Part shown: piece after piece, positions 1-9,744 of the stretch
How the letters are laid out: each line of letters opens with the position of its first letter
Position numbering within the stretch: the first letter of the stretch is position 1
NCBI RefSeq assembly: GCF_003201655.1
Contig: NZ_QJJU01000017.1
Location: 62,001 to 126,000, forward strand
Origin: Mycolicibacterium moriokaense
Lineage (GTDB): Bacteria > Actinomycetota > Actinomycetes > Mycobacteriales > Mycobacteriaceae
Direction: 5' to 3'
DNA length: 64,000 nt
The notes under the pieces: model-generated
The model's database searches: none
Seen by the model: only the letters and a program-made list of their open reading frames with translations
Told to the model about the DNA's origin: nothing
Program-made: the position numbers and the translations under genes

Positions 1-446
1 AACTGGTCCTGTTTGCGCCACGGGATGCCGCCACCGTCCTCGGGCACCCATGCGTTGAGGAATTGCTCGGACAGCTTCTTGAGCGCCTTCGGCCGCTCCA
101 CACCGGCCAACCGGCCGGCCCGCTCGAGAGCAAGCGCGAGCCAGGCCATGTCGTCGTAGTAGCTGTTGGTCCAGGAACCGTTGTTGCGCAACCGATGTGA
201 CCGGATTTGGCGGTGGATCTTGGTGATCCGCTCGGGTTGCGGGTCGCGGACCTGCGCGTCGACCAGGCAATCGAGCAGATGCGCCTGCCACCAGTAGTGC
301 CACGTGCGGAACTCGCCGTCGTGGCGGGTCGGCGGCCACGACACCACACCGAGCTGAGTGCCCGGCACCTTCCAGATCCGTTTCAGGTGCCGCGTGGCAA
401 CGGCGGCTTCCGCGCTTGCTGCTCGATTGGCCCATAGCTGATCCAT
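1..446 (-). CDS. Glycoside hydrolase family 76-like protein (partial, C-terminus beyond window)
   Basis: The first 148 residues of a cytosolic-looking protein (no signal peptide) are present; the rest lies left of the window. A YYDDMAWLALAL segment with paired aspartates at residues 98-99 matches the catalytic DD signature of GH76 alpha-1,6-mannanases, and the Trp/His-rich stretch before it (about residues 48-54) fits the same (alpha/alpha)6 fold. M. tuberculosis Rv0365c is, from memory, the related protein. The ATG lies 15 bp after the stop of the methyltransferase gene, so the two are probably cotranscribed. The substrate could be mannan or lipoarabinomannan-type glycans, which is inference from the family. 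Assignment rests on the N-terminal third only. Confidence 0.7.
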   Translation of the reverse strand, partial: MDQLWANRAASAEAAVATRHLKRIWKVPGTQLGVVSWPPTRHDGEFRTWHYWWQAHLLDCLVDAQVRDPQPERITKIHRQIRSHRLRNNGSWTNSYYDDMAWLALALERAGRLAGVERPKALKKLSEQFLNAWVPEDGGGIPWRKQDQ

Positions 447-461
447 GGTGTTGATCCTGCC

Positions 462-1103
462 CTACCAGGCCTTGGAAATGTCCCCATGTTGAGTGATCCA
501 CGTGTGCATGGCGATGCCCGCGGCAACGGCGGCGTTGATACTGCGGGTCGATCCGAATTGGGCGATCGACACGGTGATGGCCGCGCCAGCCTTCGCGTCG
601 TCGGTGATGCCCGGACCCTCCTGGCCGAAGATCAGCAGGCAATCCCGCGGCAGATCCGTCTGTTCGAGTCGCACCGAGCCTGGCACGTTGTCGACGGCAA
701 CGACGGTCAACCCGGAATCCGACGCGAAGGCCAACAGTTCGGCTGTGGTGTCGTGGTGGCGCAGGCGTTGATAGCGGTCGGTCACCATGGCGCCGCGCCG
801 GTTCCAGCGCCTGCGGCCGACGATGTGCACGGTATCGACGGCGAACGCGTTGGCGGTCCGCACCACCGCGCCGATGTTCGCGTCGTTCCCGAAGTTCTCG
901 ATCGCCACATGGAGCGAGTGGCGGCGCTCGTCTATGTCGGCGATGACCGCGTCGCGCGTCCAGTACCGGTATGCGTCAACGACGTTGCGGGTGTCGCCGT
1001 CGCGCAGCAGCGCGGGGTCGTAACGCGGGTCGTGCGGCGACGGACCCTCCCATGGGCCGACGCCCGGCGTCTCGCCCCATTCAGTTGGGCCCGCATCAGG
1101 CAT
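462..1103 (-). CDS. SpoU/TrmH-family (SPOUT) RNA 2'-O-methyltransferase
   Basis: A 213-residue SAM-dependent RNA ribose methyltransferase with an alpha/beta-knot fold. The three SpoU motifs are visible in order: N-IGAVVRTANAF (about residue 77), LIFGQEGPGIT, and the knot motif STRSINAAVAAGIAMH near the C-terminus. Rv0380c of M. tuberculosis is the likely orthologue. A longer reading frame to 1175 exists, but the ATG at 1103 gives the usual length and overlaps the upstream lipoprotein gene by only 8 bp, consistent with translational coupling. The target nucleotide cannot be read from sequence. Confidence 0.88.
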   Translation of the reverse strand: MPDAGPTEWGETPGVGPWEGPSPHDPRYDPALLRDGDTRNVVDAYRYWTRDAVIADIDERRHSLHVAIENFGNDANIGAVVRTANAFAVDTVHIVGRRRWNRRGAMVTDRYQRLRHHDTTAELLAFASDSGLTVVAVDNVPGSVRLEQTDLPRDCLLIFGQEGPGITDDAKAGAAITVSIAQFGSTRSINAAVAAGIAMHTWITQHGDISKAW

Positions 1104-1998
1104 GGGTGGTCCACAACCCGGCATGCGTGCCGACGAGCGACACCGTCCCGTAGAGCAGTGCCGCGTTGATCTCACCCTGTGTGCACAGCGACGCGCGGAC
1201 TACAACGGCGTCGAGCGATGCCTCCGGCAGCACAAGCACCGAAGCGCCGTAGATGTCGCAGGCGTGACTCAGCCCTGGTGCTGGCACCGTCGGCGCCGCC
1301 AGCACCATCATGGGACCGCCGCGGCGGGCCGAGTCGTCGCGGTATCGCGCTGCCAGACCGGCGATTTCGAGTCCGAGCAACATGTAGCCGTTGCCGGAGA
1401 ATGCCGTCGGGTCACCCATCGCGGACTGATCCAGCTGTGCGCCGTCGGCGCGAAACGCATCGACACTCGTGGTCTTGAGCACCAGCCCTGTGTCGTTCTC
1501 GTTCGTCGGCAGCACACCGATGGGAAACGCCGCGGGGTACGCCGCGGCGGTGTCAGGGATTCGCTCCCGCGGCGAGTACACGTAGACACCACGTACCTGG
1601 GACTGGTCGCGCTGCGGACCCAAACACACCGTGCCTGCGAGATGGTCCGGGGCTGACGCTGACAATGGTTGCAGCGCTAGGCTTGTCACATCTTTACAGG
1701 CAGCAAGGCCGTTGGCCTCGATCGGATGCGCCAGTGCACCGTATAGCCCGAACCGGATGTCCTCGGGCTTGGCGTGTGGGCCGTCCTTCTGTGAAGGGGA
1801 ACCGTCCACGTCGACCAGGACGTAGTCGCCGTCGAACCGAAGATTCGTCACCGACATATTCCAGCCGAGGACGGACAGTGCTTCGCCGACGGCCGCGGAC
1901 TGAGTGGAGTACGGATGGGCGCGGCCGTCGTCGCCCGAGCACCCAGAGGCGACCATGACGATCGCCGCCATGACGGCGATTAGCGGACGCAGTGACAT
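1096..1998 (-). CDS. Conserved mycobacterial lipoprotein (Rv0381c-like)
   Basis: A 300-residue exported protein of unknown function. The N-terminus has a hydrophobic signal ending in the lipobox ASGC (Cys20), followed by an acidic, flexible SGDDGR linker, so it should be lipidated and held at the outer face of the plasma membrane. No catalytic motif was recognised; four further cysteines could form disulfides. Its position between an SDR and the RNA methyltransferase, and its length, match M. tuberculosis Rv0381c. The start codon follows directly on the last base of the upstream SDR stop codon (2001-1999), implying one transcript. Confidence 0.75.
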   Translation of the reverse strand: MSLRPLIAVMAAIVMVASGCSGDDGRAHPYSTQSAAVGEALSVLGWNMSVTNLRFDGDYVLVDVDGSPSQKDGPHAKPEDIRFGLYGALAHPIEANGLAACKDVTSLALQPLSASAPDHLAGTVCLGPQRDQSQVRGVYVYSPRERIPDTAAAYPAAFPIGVLPTNENDTGLVLKTTSVDAFRADGAQLDQSAMGDPTAFSGNGYMLLGLEIAGLAARYRDDSARRGGPMMVLAAPTVPAPGLSHACDIYGASVLVLPEASLDAVVVRASLCTQGEINAALLYGTVSLVGTHAGLWTTHA

Positions 1999-2775
1999 CT
2001 AGGTTCTGCCGCGGCCTTTGCCGACAACTTTCGTCATGGCACGCAGCAGGTTTCGCGGCACCACCCGTCCGCCGGTGGTCAGCGCCTTGTACGCCAGGCC
2101 GGGGATGATGACCACCTTGTCCTTGGCGACGTCGGCAAGGCATTCGCGCACCACGTCGTCGACCTCGAGCCAGAGGAACGGCGGCGTGCCGCTCATCTCG
2201 ATGCCTGCACGAGCGTGAAACTCGGTGTGCACGAATCCAGGGCACAGCGCGTGGACGCCGACGCCGGTGCCGCCGAGACCGTTGGCCAGCCCTTCGGAGA
2301 ACGCGATCACCCAGGCCTTGGACGCCGAGTACGTCGACCCCCGCCCGGGCAGCAACCCCGCCACGCTGGCGACGTTGATCACCGTGCCCTCGTCGGCCGC
2401 CAGCATGGGCGGCAGCGCCGCGTGCGTCAGCTGCATCACCGCGGTGACGTTGACGTCGAGCTGCGATTGCAGCAGTGCCAGGTCGGCAGTCCAGAATTCC
2501 CCTGACGTGCCAAACCCTGCGTTGTTCACCAGAACTCGCACTCCGGCGGACAGCCGGTCGGCCACCTTGGCGCGGTCTGCGTCGGAGGCCAGGTCGGCAG
2601 CGAGAACCTCGACGTTCGCGCCCGCCTCGTCGTGCAACTCGGCCGCGAGGCACTCCAGCCGCTCGGCGTCGCGGGCGACAAGGACCAGGTCATAACCGTC
2701 GATGGCGTAGCGGCGGGCGAATCCCGCGCCGAGCCCTGACGTCGGTCCGGTGATCAGTGCGACGGGGCGTGCCAT
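1999..2775 (-). CDS. Short-chain dehydrogenase/reductase
   Basis: A 258-residue classical SDR, NAD(P)(H)-dependent. The cofactor-binding TGPTSGLG motif is at residues 10-17, NNAG at about 86-89, and the catalytic Ser with YSASK (Tyr-x-x-x-Lys) at about 140-160. An Arg at position 36 after the second beta strand hints at NADP preference. The C-terminus is Lys/Arg-rich (KGRGRT). The substrate is unknown; mycobacterial relatives act on lipids, sterols or xenobiotics. It abuts the downstream lipoprotein gene without any gap, and ttfA lies 14 bp upstream. Confidence 0.88.
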   Translation of the reverse strand: MARPVALITGPTSGLGAGFARRYAIDGYDLVLVARDAERLECLAAELHDEAGANVEVLAADLASDADRAKVADRLSAGVRVLVNNAGFGTSGEFWTADLALLQSQLDVNVTAVMQLTHAALPPMLAADEGTVINVASVAGLLPGRGSTYSASKAWVIAFSEGLANGLGGTGVGVHALCPGFVHTEFHARAGIEMSGTPPFLWLEVDDVVRECLADVAKDKVVIIPGLAYKALTTGGRVVPRNLLRAMTKVVGKGRGRT

Positions 2776-2789
2776 GCCCTAGAGACTAG

Positions 2790-3632
2790 CTAGCGCTGGT
2801 AGTGCGGAGACTGCCGCCCGTTGCGCGACGGTGGTGGCGGCGGGCGGCGTATCGGTTCGGCGCGGCCTGCCTCGGGGCGGGGTTGCGCATAGCGCCCGAC
2901 GTCGGCGCGGCCCGGCGGCATGTCGGCACGGCCGGCAGGCAACTCTGAGCGTGCAGCCGACGGTGTCAGCGGGCGGCTCGGCGAGCCACTGCGCCTCGCG
3001 ACGGCCTGACCGGCGATAGCCTGCGGGATCGGCGGCAGCACCCGCAGCAGGTCGTTGAACTGACGCACTGTCCGCAGCCCCTCGTCCCACTGGGCGCGGG
3101 TGCTGGTCACGGGCATCGACACCAGGGTCCAGTTCTGTTCGTTCCACATGATCTCGGCGCAATCGGGCGCCGTGTGGGCGAACGTCACCATCCGCCGGTC
3201 GCAAGCCCGACGTGCGGCATCGAGGTTGGTGGAGTACACCATCCGCGGACCGATCGCGCCGAGCAGCCAGATGTCGTTCTCCCGCGGCTCCTTGATGCCC
3301 TTGAGCCGCAGGTCGACGACGACATTCGTGCCGACCTTGCGGTGCAGCGCGATGACCGTTGCGACGTCTTCGAGGTCGAAGATGAAAACGGCCTCGCCGC
3401 GGATCTGCCCGAGCACCACGTTCTTGGCGCTCACGTCGCCGACGGTGGACATCACGCCGCGCTTCCAGCGTTTGAGGATGTCACCAGATTCGTGCTCGTA
3501 GTCGAAGCCGTGCGACTTCGCCCACGACTTGCGCCGACGGCCCAGCCCGCGTCGACGGTCGATGTCGACATACAGCAGCACCGCCGCACCCACGAAACAG
3601 AGTGCGGACAGCGTGAACCAGAGGGGGACCAT
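2790..3632 (-). CDS. ttfA: TtfA, trehalose monomycolate transport factor
   Basis: A 280-residue protein with one N-terminal membrane segment (residues about 3-22), a basic stop-transfer (RRRGLGRRRK), a folded domain to about residue 205 and a long Pro/Arg/Ala-rich, probably disordered tail. Size, topology and location next to clpB match M. tuberculosis Rv0383c. From published work on that family, TtfA is an accessory protein of MmpL3 required for moving trehalose monomycolate to the outer membrane, and is essential in M. smegmatis and M. tuberculosis. The tail contains GRADMPPGRAD-like near-repeats. Assignment depends on recognition of the family and synteny. Confidence 0.82.
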   Translation of the reverse strand: MVPLWFTLSALCFVGAAVLLYVDIDRRRGLGRRRKSWAKSHGFDYEHESGDILKRWKRGVMSTVGDVSAKNVVLGQIRGEAVFIFDLEDVATVIALHRKVGTNVVVDLRLKGIKEPRENDIWLLGAIGPRMVYSTNLDAARRACDRRMVTFAHTAPDCAEIMWNEQNWTLVSMPVTSTRAQWDEGLRTVRQFNDLLRVLPPIPQAIAGQAVARRSGSPSRPLTPSAARSELPAGRADMPPGRADVGRYAQPRPEAGRAEPIRRPPPPPSRNGRQSPHYQR

Positions 3633-3687
3633 CGCGCCCTAGCCTACTTGGAGGTGGCGATTAATCCCGAACTCAACGAGATCACGG

Positions 3688-5049
3688 TCACATCTCAGCC
3701 TCAGACCAGCGCGTCATCGCCGCGAGCTCGAGTATTTCGGGCCGGTCCGCGGGCAGGATGAACCCCGAGTCGATCGCGCGGTCGAGCGCCTGGGTGAATC
3801 GCGCGAGGTACTCACCAGAACCGCCAGGATAGAGCGCGCTCAGCGCCGCGGTGTCGAACAGCTCGCCGGAGCCGAACAGGAACGACATGGGGCTCTCCTG
3901 GGGTGCGCTGCCCGAAGTCCTCGCGATTGGGACGTCGACCCACGGGGTGCGGACACCGCCCTCCGCAATCCCATTCGCGTCGAGGCCGAGCCGGGGCGGG
4001 TCTGCCTCGGTCAAGGCCATCGGTTGCCCGGCCGGTGCGGGTTCGCCGGTTCGAACCCAGGTGTTCAGCGCCGCGATGGCCGCTTGCAGCACGTAGTGGT
4101 GCTGCGGGGCGAAATTGATGCAGTACGACAACCGCGTACCCATCAACTCATTCGTCGGCGCGTACGCCGCGACGATGTCGGCCATCGGCACCGACCCGGT
4201 GTCGATGAACCCGACGCGGATTGTGTAGTTGTCCGCGTGTGCGGTGCCTGGAATCTCCCACGCCCTGAAGAGTTCATTGTCGGGACGTCTCGCGGCGTGG
4301 TATCCCGTGCGCCAGCCACCGACCAGATCGGTTTCGGTGATGACGGTCATGGTCGGGACGCGCAGATCGGGCCGGAACGGCACAGCGTCTACGGCGGCTG
4401 GCTTGGACGCGTCGTACACGCTGGATCCGTCGAGCGGCGCTGCGGGCCCGAATCGTGAATGAACGAGGAAGCCGTCATAGACCCCTGCGAGCGGATCGAC
4501 ATCGTTGACGTAGGTCGTCAGATACGCGGCCGATTGGGACTCTCCCACCGCGAGAACGACTTCGGGGTCGAGTTGCTCGATCGCGCCCGTCTTCACCAGT
4601 GAACCGACCTGGGAGAACATGTCGTAGGCGAAGGCGTCGCCAGGGTGGTTGAGGCTCGAATACCGTTGCGGATCCTGGGCTTTGAGCGACATGTCGGCGC
4701 CGACGAGGCTCGCGCCGCCCTCGACCCCAACGCTCTGCGCCGAGACCGCGACATAGGCGTAGCCGTCGCGCGCGATCTCGCGATGGGCCATGAACCAGAC
4801 GGCGGGCGCATCGATGCCTCCGCTGACATTGAGCCACTCGACTATGACCGTTCCGTTGAATGCATCGTGGTCCATCGGTGTCAAAACCACGATGCGCGTC
4901 GTGTAGTCCGCATGCTGGTCGGCCGTGTACGACGACGCCGTTCCCGAGACGAAGAACTCCTCCGCCCGATACCCGAGGGCGTCCACCTCGTAGGCGCCGA
5001 GAAGGAGATTTGGCTTACCGGAAACAGCCGAGACGGGCGTGATCACCAT
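3688..5049 (-). CDS. Large alpha/beta-hydrolase domain protein
   Basis: A 453-residue protein of the ~450-residue alpha/beta-hydrolase family that lacks a signal peptide. The nucleophile elbow is GESQSA (about residues 168-173, Ser as nucleophile); the late HADNYTIR region is a candidate for the catalytic His. The family is found in actinobacteria and proteobacteria, and no substrate is established. It lies 31 bp downstream of clpB on the same strand. Its start codon sits in the loop of a 12-bp inverted repeat (5032-5069), so its translation or its readthrough from clpB may be limited. Two adjacent starts (ATG, GTG) are possible. Confidence 0.72.
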   Translation of the reverse strand: MVITPVSAVSGKPNLLLGAYEVDALGYRAEEFFVSGTASSYTADQHADYTTRIVVLTPMDHDAFNGTVIVEWLNVSGGIDAPAVWFMAHREIARDGYAYVAVSAQSVGVEGGASLVGADMSLKAQDPQRYSSLNHPGDAFAYDMFSQVGSLVKTGAIEQLDPEVVLAVGESQSAAYLTTYVNDVDPLAGVYDGFLVHSRFGPAAPLDGSSVYDASKPAAVDAVPFRPDLRVPTMTVITETDLVGGWRTGYHAARRPDNELFRAWEIPGTAHADNYTIRVGFIDTGSVPMADIVAAYAPTNELMGTRLSYCINFAPQHHYVLQAAIAALNTWVRTGEPAPAGQPMALTEADPPRLGLDANGIAEGGVRTPWVDVPIARTSGSAPQESPMSFLFGSGELFDTAALSALYPGGSGEYLARFTQALDRAIDSGFILPADRPEILELAAMTRWSEAEM

Positions 5050-5069
5050 TCATCGATATCACGCCCGTC
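5032..5069. repeat. 12-bp inverted repeat enclosing the hydrolase start codon
   Basis: GACGGGCGTGAT (5032-5043) and ATCACGCCCGTC (5058-5069) are perfect reverse complements separated by 14 nt. On the minus strand the RNA would fold into a 12-bp GC-rich stem just after the clpB stop codon (5081), with the ATG of the downstream hydrolase (5049-5047) in the loop. It could be an intrinsic or Rho-independent-like terminator of clpB, although no U-tract follows, or a translational gate. The pairing is visible; the function is inferred. Confidence 0.6.
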
Positions 5070-5080
5070 CCGGCCTGTGC

Positions 5081-7627
<2,547 letters not shown>

Positions 7628-7672
7628 GACACCTCCATCCTTTGAGCTAAGGGAAAATGCTTGTCGCGTTGT

Positions 7673-7707
7673 TCAACGTCGTCAAGGTTGAGTCTGTTCC
7701 GCTCAAC
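7673..7707 (-). promoter_or_regulatory. clpB promoter: HAIR operator overlapping a sigma-H/E-type promoter
   Basis: GTTGAGT (7687-7693), a 7-nt spacer and GCTCAAC (7701-7707) form a near-match to the HspR-associated inverted repeat CTTGAGT-N7-ACTCAAG. On the minus strand GGAACA (7700-7695) and CGTTGA (7678-7673), 16 bp apart, match the -35/-10 of ECF factors sigma-H/sigma-E. The -35 hexamer is exactly inside the HAIR spacer, so bound HspR would occlude it. Published work places M. tuberculosis clpB under both HspR and sigma-H; the sites here are read directly. Confidence 0.8.
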
Positions 7708-7772
7708 TCTGACTTTTTTCGCGGGCGGCGCGTCGAGCCCGTGCACGGGCAGTCATCGGTCACCCTGGGACG

Positions 7773-8159
7773 GTGCGCAAGACGCTGGTGATCGTGACAG
7801 GCTTGGTCCTCATCTCGTCGGCCCCTGCTCACGCCGCCACAGACGAAGACCAGGTCCGCGCCGTTCTCAACGGAATGAACGGCTCCTACAACAGCTCTGA
7901 TTTCAAGGGGTTCGCCGCGCACCTGTGTGCCGACATGCTCAGGAAAGCCGGCTTCGAAGCAGGCTGGTATGCGAGCAGGAAGTCCGACGGAACCACTCAA
8001 ATCATTATCAACTCGGTCGAGGTGACCGGCGTTGACGCCGTTGCCAACGTCCGATTTGAGGCCGCAAACCACGCGGATACCAAGACCCTCGACGTCGAAT
8101 TTCTTCGCGAGGGCGCCGAGTGGAAAGCCTGCCGCTACGACGTCGGCCGGTACATATAG
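7773..8159 (+). CDS. Small exported protein, NTF2/DUF4878-like
   Basis: A 128-residue protein with a clear Sec signal peptide (hydrophobic to about residue 17, cleavage after APAHA) and a mature domain of about 105 residues. The mature part begins with a helix (DEDQVRAVLNGMNGSYNS) and ends in a beta-rich half with a WKACRYD segment; this helix-then-sheet order is like the lumazine-binding/NTF2 folds common among mycobacterial secreted proteins. Two cysteines (in LCADM and KACRY) could pair. The GTG start at 7773 follows GGGA. It is divergent from clpB and precedes the Sap/GAP-type gene by 8 bp. Confidence 0.6.
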   Translation: MRKTLVIVTGLVLISSAPAHAATDEDQVRAVLNGMNGSYNSSDFKGFAAHLCADMLRKAGFEAGWYASRKSDGTTQIIINSVEVTGVDAVANVRFEAANHADTKTLDVEFLREGAEWKACRYDVGRYI

Positions 8160-8167
8160 TTCGATTC

Positions 8168-8818
8168 GTGCTGACTGAACTCATCCCGCTGGCGCTGATT
8201 GTCGCGCTCTCGCCACTGTCGATCATTCCGGCGGTGCTGGTGCTGCACACGCCGCGACCCCGGCCGACCGGGCTGGCTTTCCTGGTCGGCTGGCTGCTCG
8301 GACTTGCGGCCTTGACGGCCATCTTCCTCGAGGTGTCCAACCTGCTTAGCGGCCTCCGTGGCACGCCACCGGGTTGGGCGTCGTGGCTGCGCGTTGTCAT
8401 CGGTGCGGCGTTGATCGTGTTTGGCATCTACCGCTGGCTGACTCGCAAGCGGTCGGCCCACACGCCGGGCTGGATGCAGAGCATTGGCAAGCTCACACCT
8501 GTCAAGGCGGGCGCCGCAGGAATGGCATTGACCGTGGCGAATCCGAAGGTGCTATTCATATGCGCCGCAGCGGGTTTGGCAATCGGCACGGCCGGCCTGG
8601 GCGCTACTCACGCGTGGATCGCGGTGGCCTGGTACGTGGCGGTCGCCGGGTCGACGGTGGCCATTCCGATACTCGCCTACGCGGTGTCTGGCGACCGCCT
8701 CGACGAGCCGCTGCGGCGGCTGAAGGACTGGATGGAGCGCCAGCACGCCACCCTGGTGGCGGTGATCCTTGTCGTCATCGGTCTACTGGTGCTGTACAAG
8801 GGAATTCACGCGTTATGA
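8168..8818 (+). CDS. Sap/GAP-family integral membrane protein
   Basis: A 216-residue protein with about six membrane segments, matching the family named after sulfolipid-1-addressing protein and the GPL-addressing protein GAP, which help lipids cross the mycobacterial plasma membrane. Family-typical features seen are an IPLALIVALSP opening helix, a central TPVKAGAAGMALTVANPK loop-helix, and a C-terminal helix ending in KGIHAL. The GTG at 8168 was chosen because a further upstream start would overlap the preceding coding end and put charged residues before the first helix. The cargo, if any, cannot be inferred. Confidence 0.75.
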   Translation: MLTELIPLALIVALSPLSIIPAVLVLHTPRPRPTGLAFLVGWLLGLAALTAIFLEVSNLLSGLRGTPPGWASWLRVVIGAALIVFGIYRWLTRKRSAHTPGWMQSIGKLTPVKAGAAGMALTVANPKVLFICAAAGLAIGTAGLGATHAWIAVAWYVAVAGSTVAIPILAYAVSGDRLDEPLRRLKDWMERQHATLVAVILVVIGLLVLYKGIHAL

Positions 8819-8820
8819 AA

Positions 8821-8907
8821 CTAGGACGAGCCGGGTAGGCCCAGCTCTTCTGCGTCGGCCGTCAGATACCGCGTCACCGTCGGCGCGATCAGCGCCGTGC
8901 GGTGGAT
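8821..8907 (-). pseudogene. Possible gene remnant (28 codons) after the HTH gene
   Basis: Directly after the stop codon of the HTH/DUF3887 gene, and in the same frame, 28 codons read into a well-formed protein tail (IHRTALIAPTVTRYLTADAE followed by ELGLPGSS) before a TAG. The composition (helix with amphipathic Tyr/Leu, Gly-Leu-Pro end) looks like a real C-terminus rather than random sequence. It might be the end of a deleted gene, or a readthrough extension of the regulator. No start codon or ribosome site belongs to it. Confidence 0.3.
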
Positions 8908-9543
8908 TCACATGGCAGCCGATACACCAGCGCCGCCCGCCACATCGGGATTAAGGATGTACAGCCCAGCTAGCGTTCGATCGTCACGGAAGGTGATGCG
9001 AGCCACGAAATCACCAGCCTCAAAGGCCAATGGCGTGTTGGTGGTGGTGAAGTCGCCGGCGCGCGCGGCGTCAGTGTCGCCGTGGCCCTCGTAGGCCCCA
9101 GCCAACCCCACAATGTGAGCCCACGCCTCGGCAAGCCCTTCCTCGGTGAGCCGGTCGCGCATCGTGGCATCGAAGCGAGCGCTGACATCAGCCCACCGGG
9201 CATGTGCAAGATCATCGATGACCGCTCTGGCCAGCTCGTCGGCCTCAGGAAGTGCACTGGTATTCATGACCTCTCCGGTTCGCGGATCAATTGGCTTGCC
9301 GTAACGCTGGAAAACGGCCTGACGCGATACACCGAGCACCTCGCCGATCTCCTGCCACGTTCGGCCCGCCTCTCGCGCCCGCTGCACAGCCGCGGCCATC
9401 AACGCCTCAGCCCGGTCCTGAACCTCGTGCGCTGCACGCACCAACTCGAGCGGGTCGTCCTCGCCACGCAGAACCGGGGCAGCGAGAATCTGTCCGAGCT
9501 GGCGGTGAAGCTGCTGACCAGTCACAGTGAACGAACCAGACAT
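8908..9543 (-). CDS. HTH regulator with C-terminal DUF3887-like domain
   Basis: A 211-residue protein: an N-terminal helical region, a sigma-like helix-turn-helix at residues 61-82 (RTWQEIGEVLGVSRQAVFQR), then from about residue 95 an NTF2-like DUF3887 domain (DDLAHARWADVSARFDATM..., GDFVARITFRDD). The second domain may sense a small ligand. Two palindromes with a common pattern lie between its start codon and position 9591, overlapping a probable promoter whose -10 is only 7 nt from the ATG; the mRNA is then leaderless and the gene probably autoregulated. No other target is evident. Domain calls are from recognition of the motif pattern. Confidence 0.75.
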   Translation of the reverse strand: MSGSFTVTGQQLHRQLGQILAAPVLRGEDDPLELVRAAHEVQDRAEALMAAAVQRAREAGRTWQEIGEVLGVSRQAVFQRYGKPIDPRTGEVMNTSALPEADELARAVIDDLAHARWADVSARFDATMRDRLTEEGLAEAWAHIVGLAGAYEGHGDTDAARAGDFTTTNTPLAFEAGDFVARITFRDDRTLAGLYILNPDVAGGAGVSAAM

Positions 9544-9545
9544 AT

Positions 9546-9591
9546 GTCAATGATTAATTGACGTACCTCGATCCGTCAAGTATCCCTTGAC
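9546..9591 (-). promoter_or_regulatory. Twin palindromic operators over a leaderless promoter
   Basis: Operator 1 is GTCAAT-N5-ATTGAC (9546-9562) and operator 2 is GTCAAG-N5-CTTGAC (9575-9591), both perfect 6-bp inverted repeats with 5-nt spacers and centres 29 bp apart. On the minus strand TTGACG (9579-9574) and TAATCA (9556-9551), separated by 17 bp, resemble a sigma-A promoter. The expected transcription start coincides with the ATG at 9543, and there is no Shine-Dalgarno sequence. Operator 2 covers the -35 and operator 1 the -10. Confidence 0.65.
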
Positions 9592-9744
9592 AGGCTTCCG
9601 CATCCATGGGGGTCAACATTCACAAGTTGATCAGGGGTCAGTTTTCAGCACCCATGACTGCCCGCATTGCGGACGGCCAGCCGAAAAGAACGGCCCCCAA
9701 GCTGTTCGCCAGGGTAGGTCGGCACCCGCCTAAACTCGGGCCTC

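Noticed and set aside
9612..9632. Third operator of the GTCAA...TTGAC type upstream of the flavohaemoglobin
   Set aside because: The arms (TCAAC and GTTGA) are 8 nt apart instead of the 5-nt spacer plus flanking pair of the two real sites, so it does not match the pattern.
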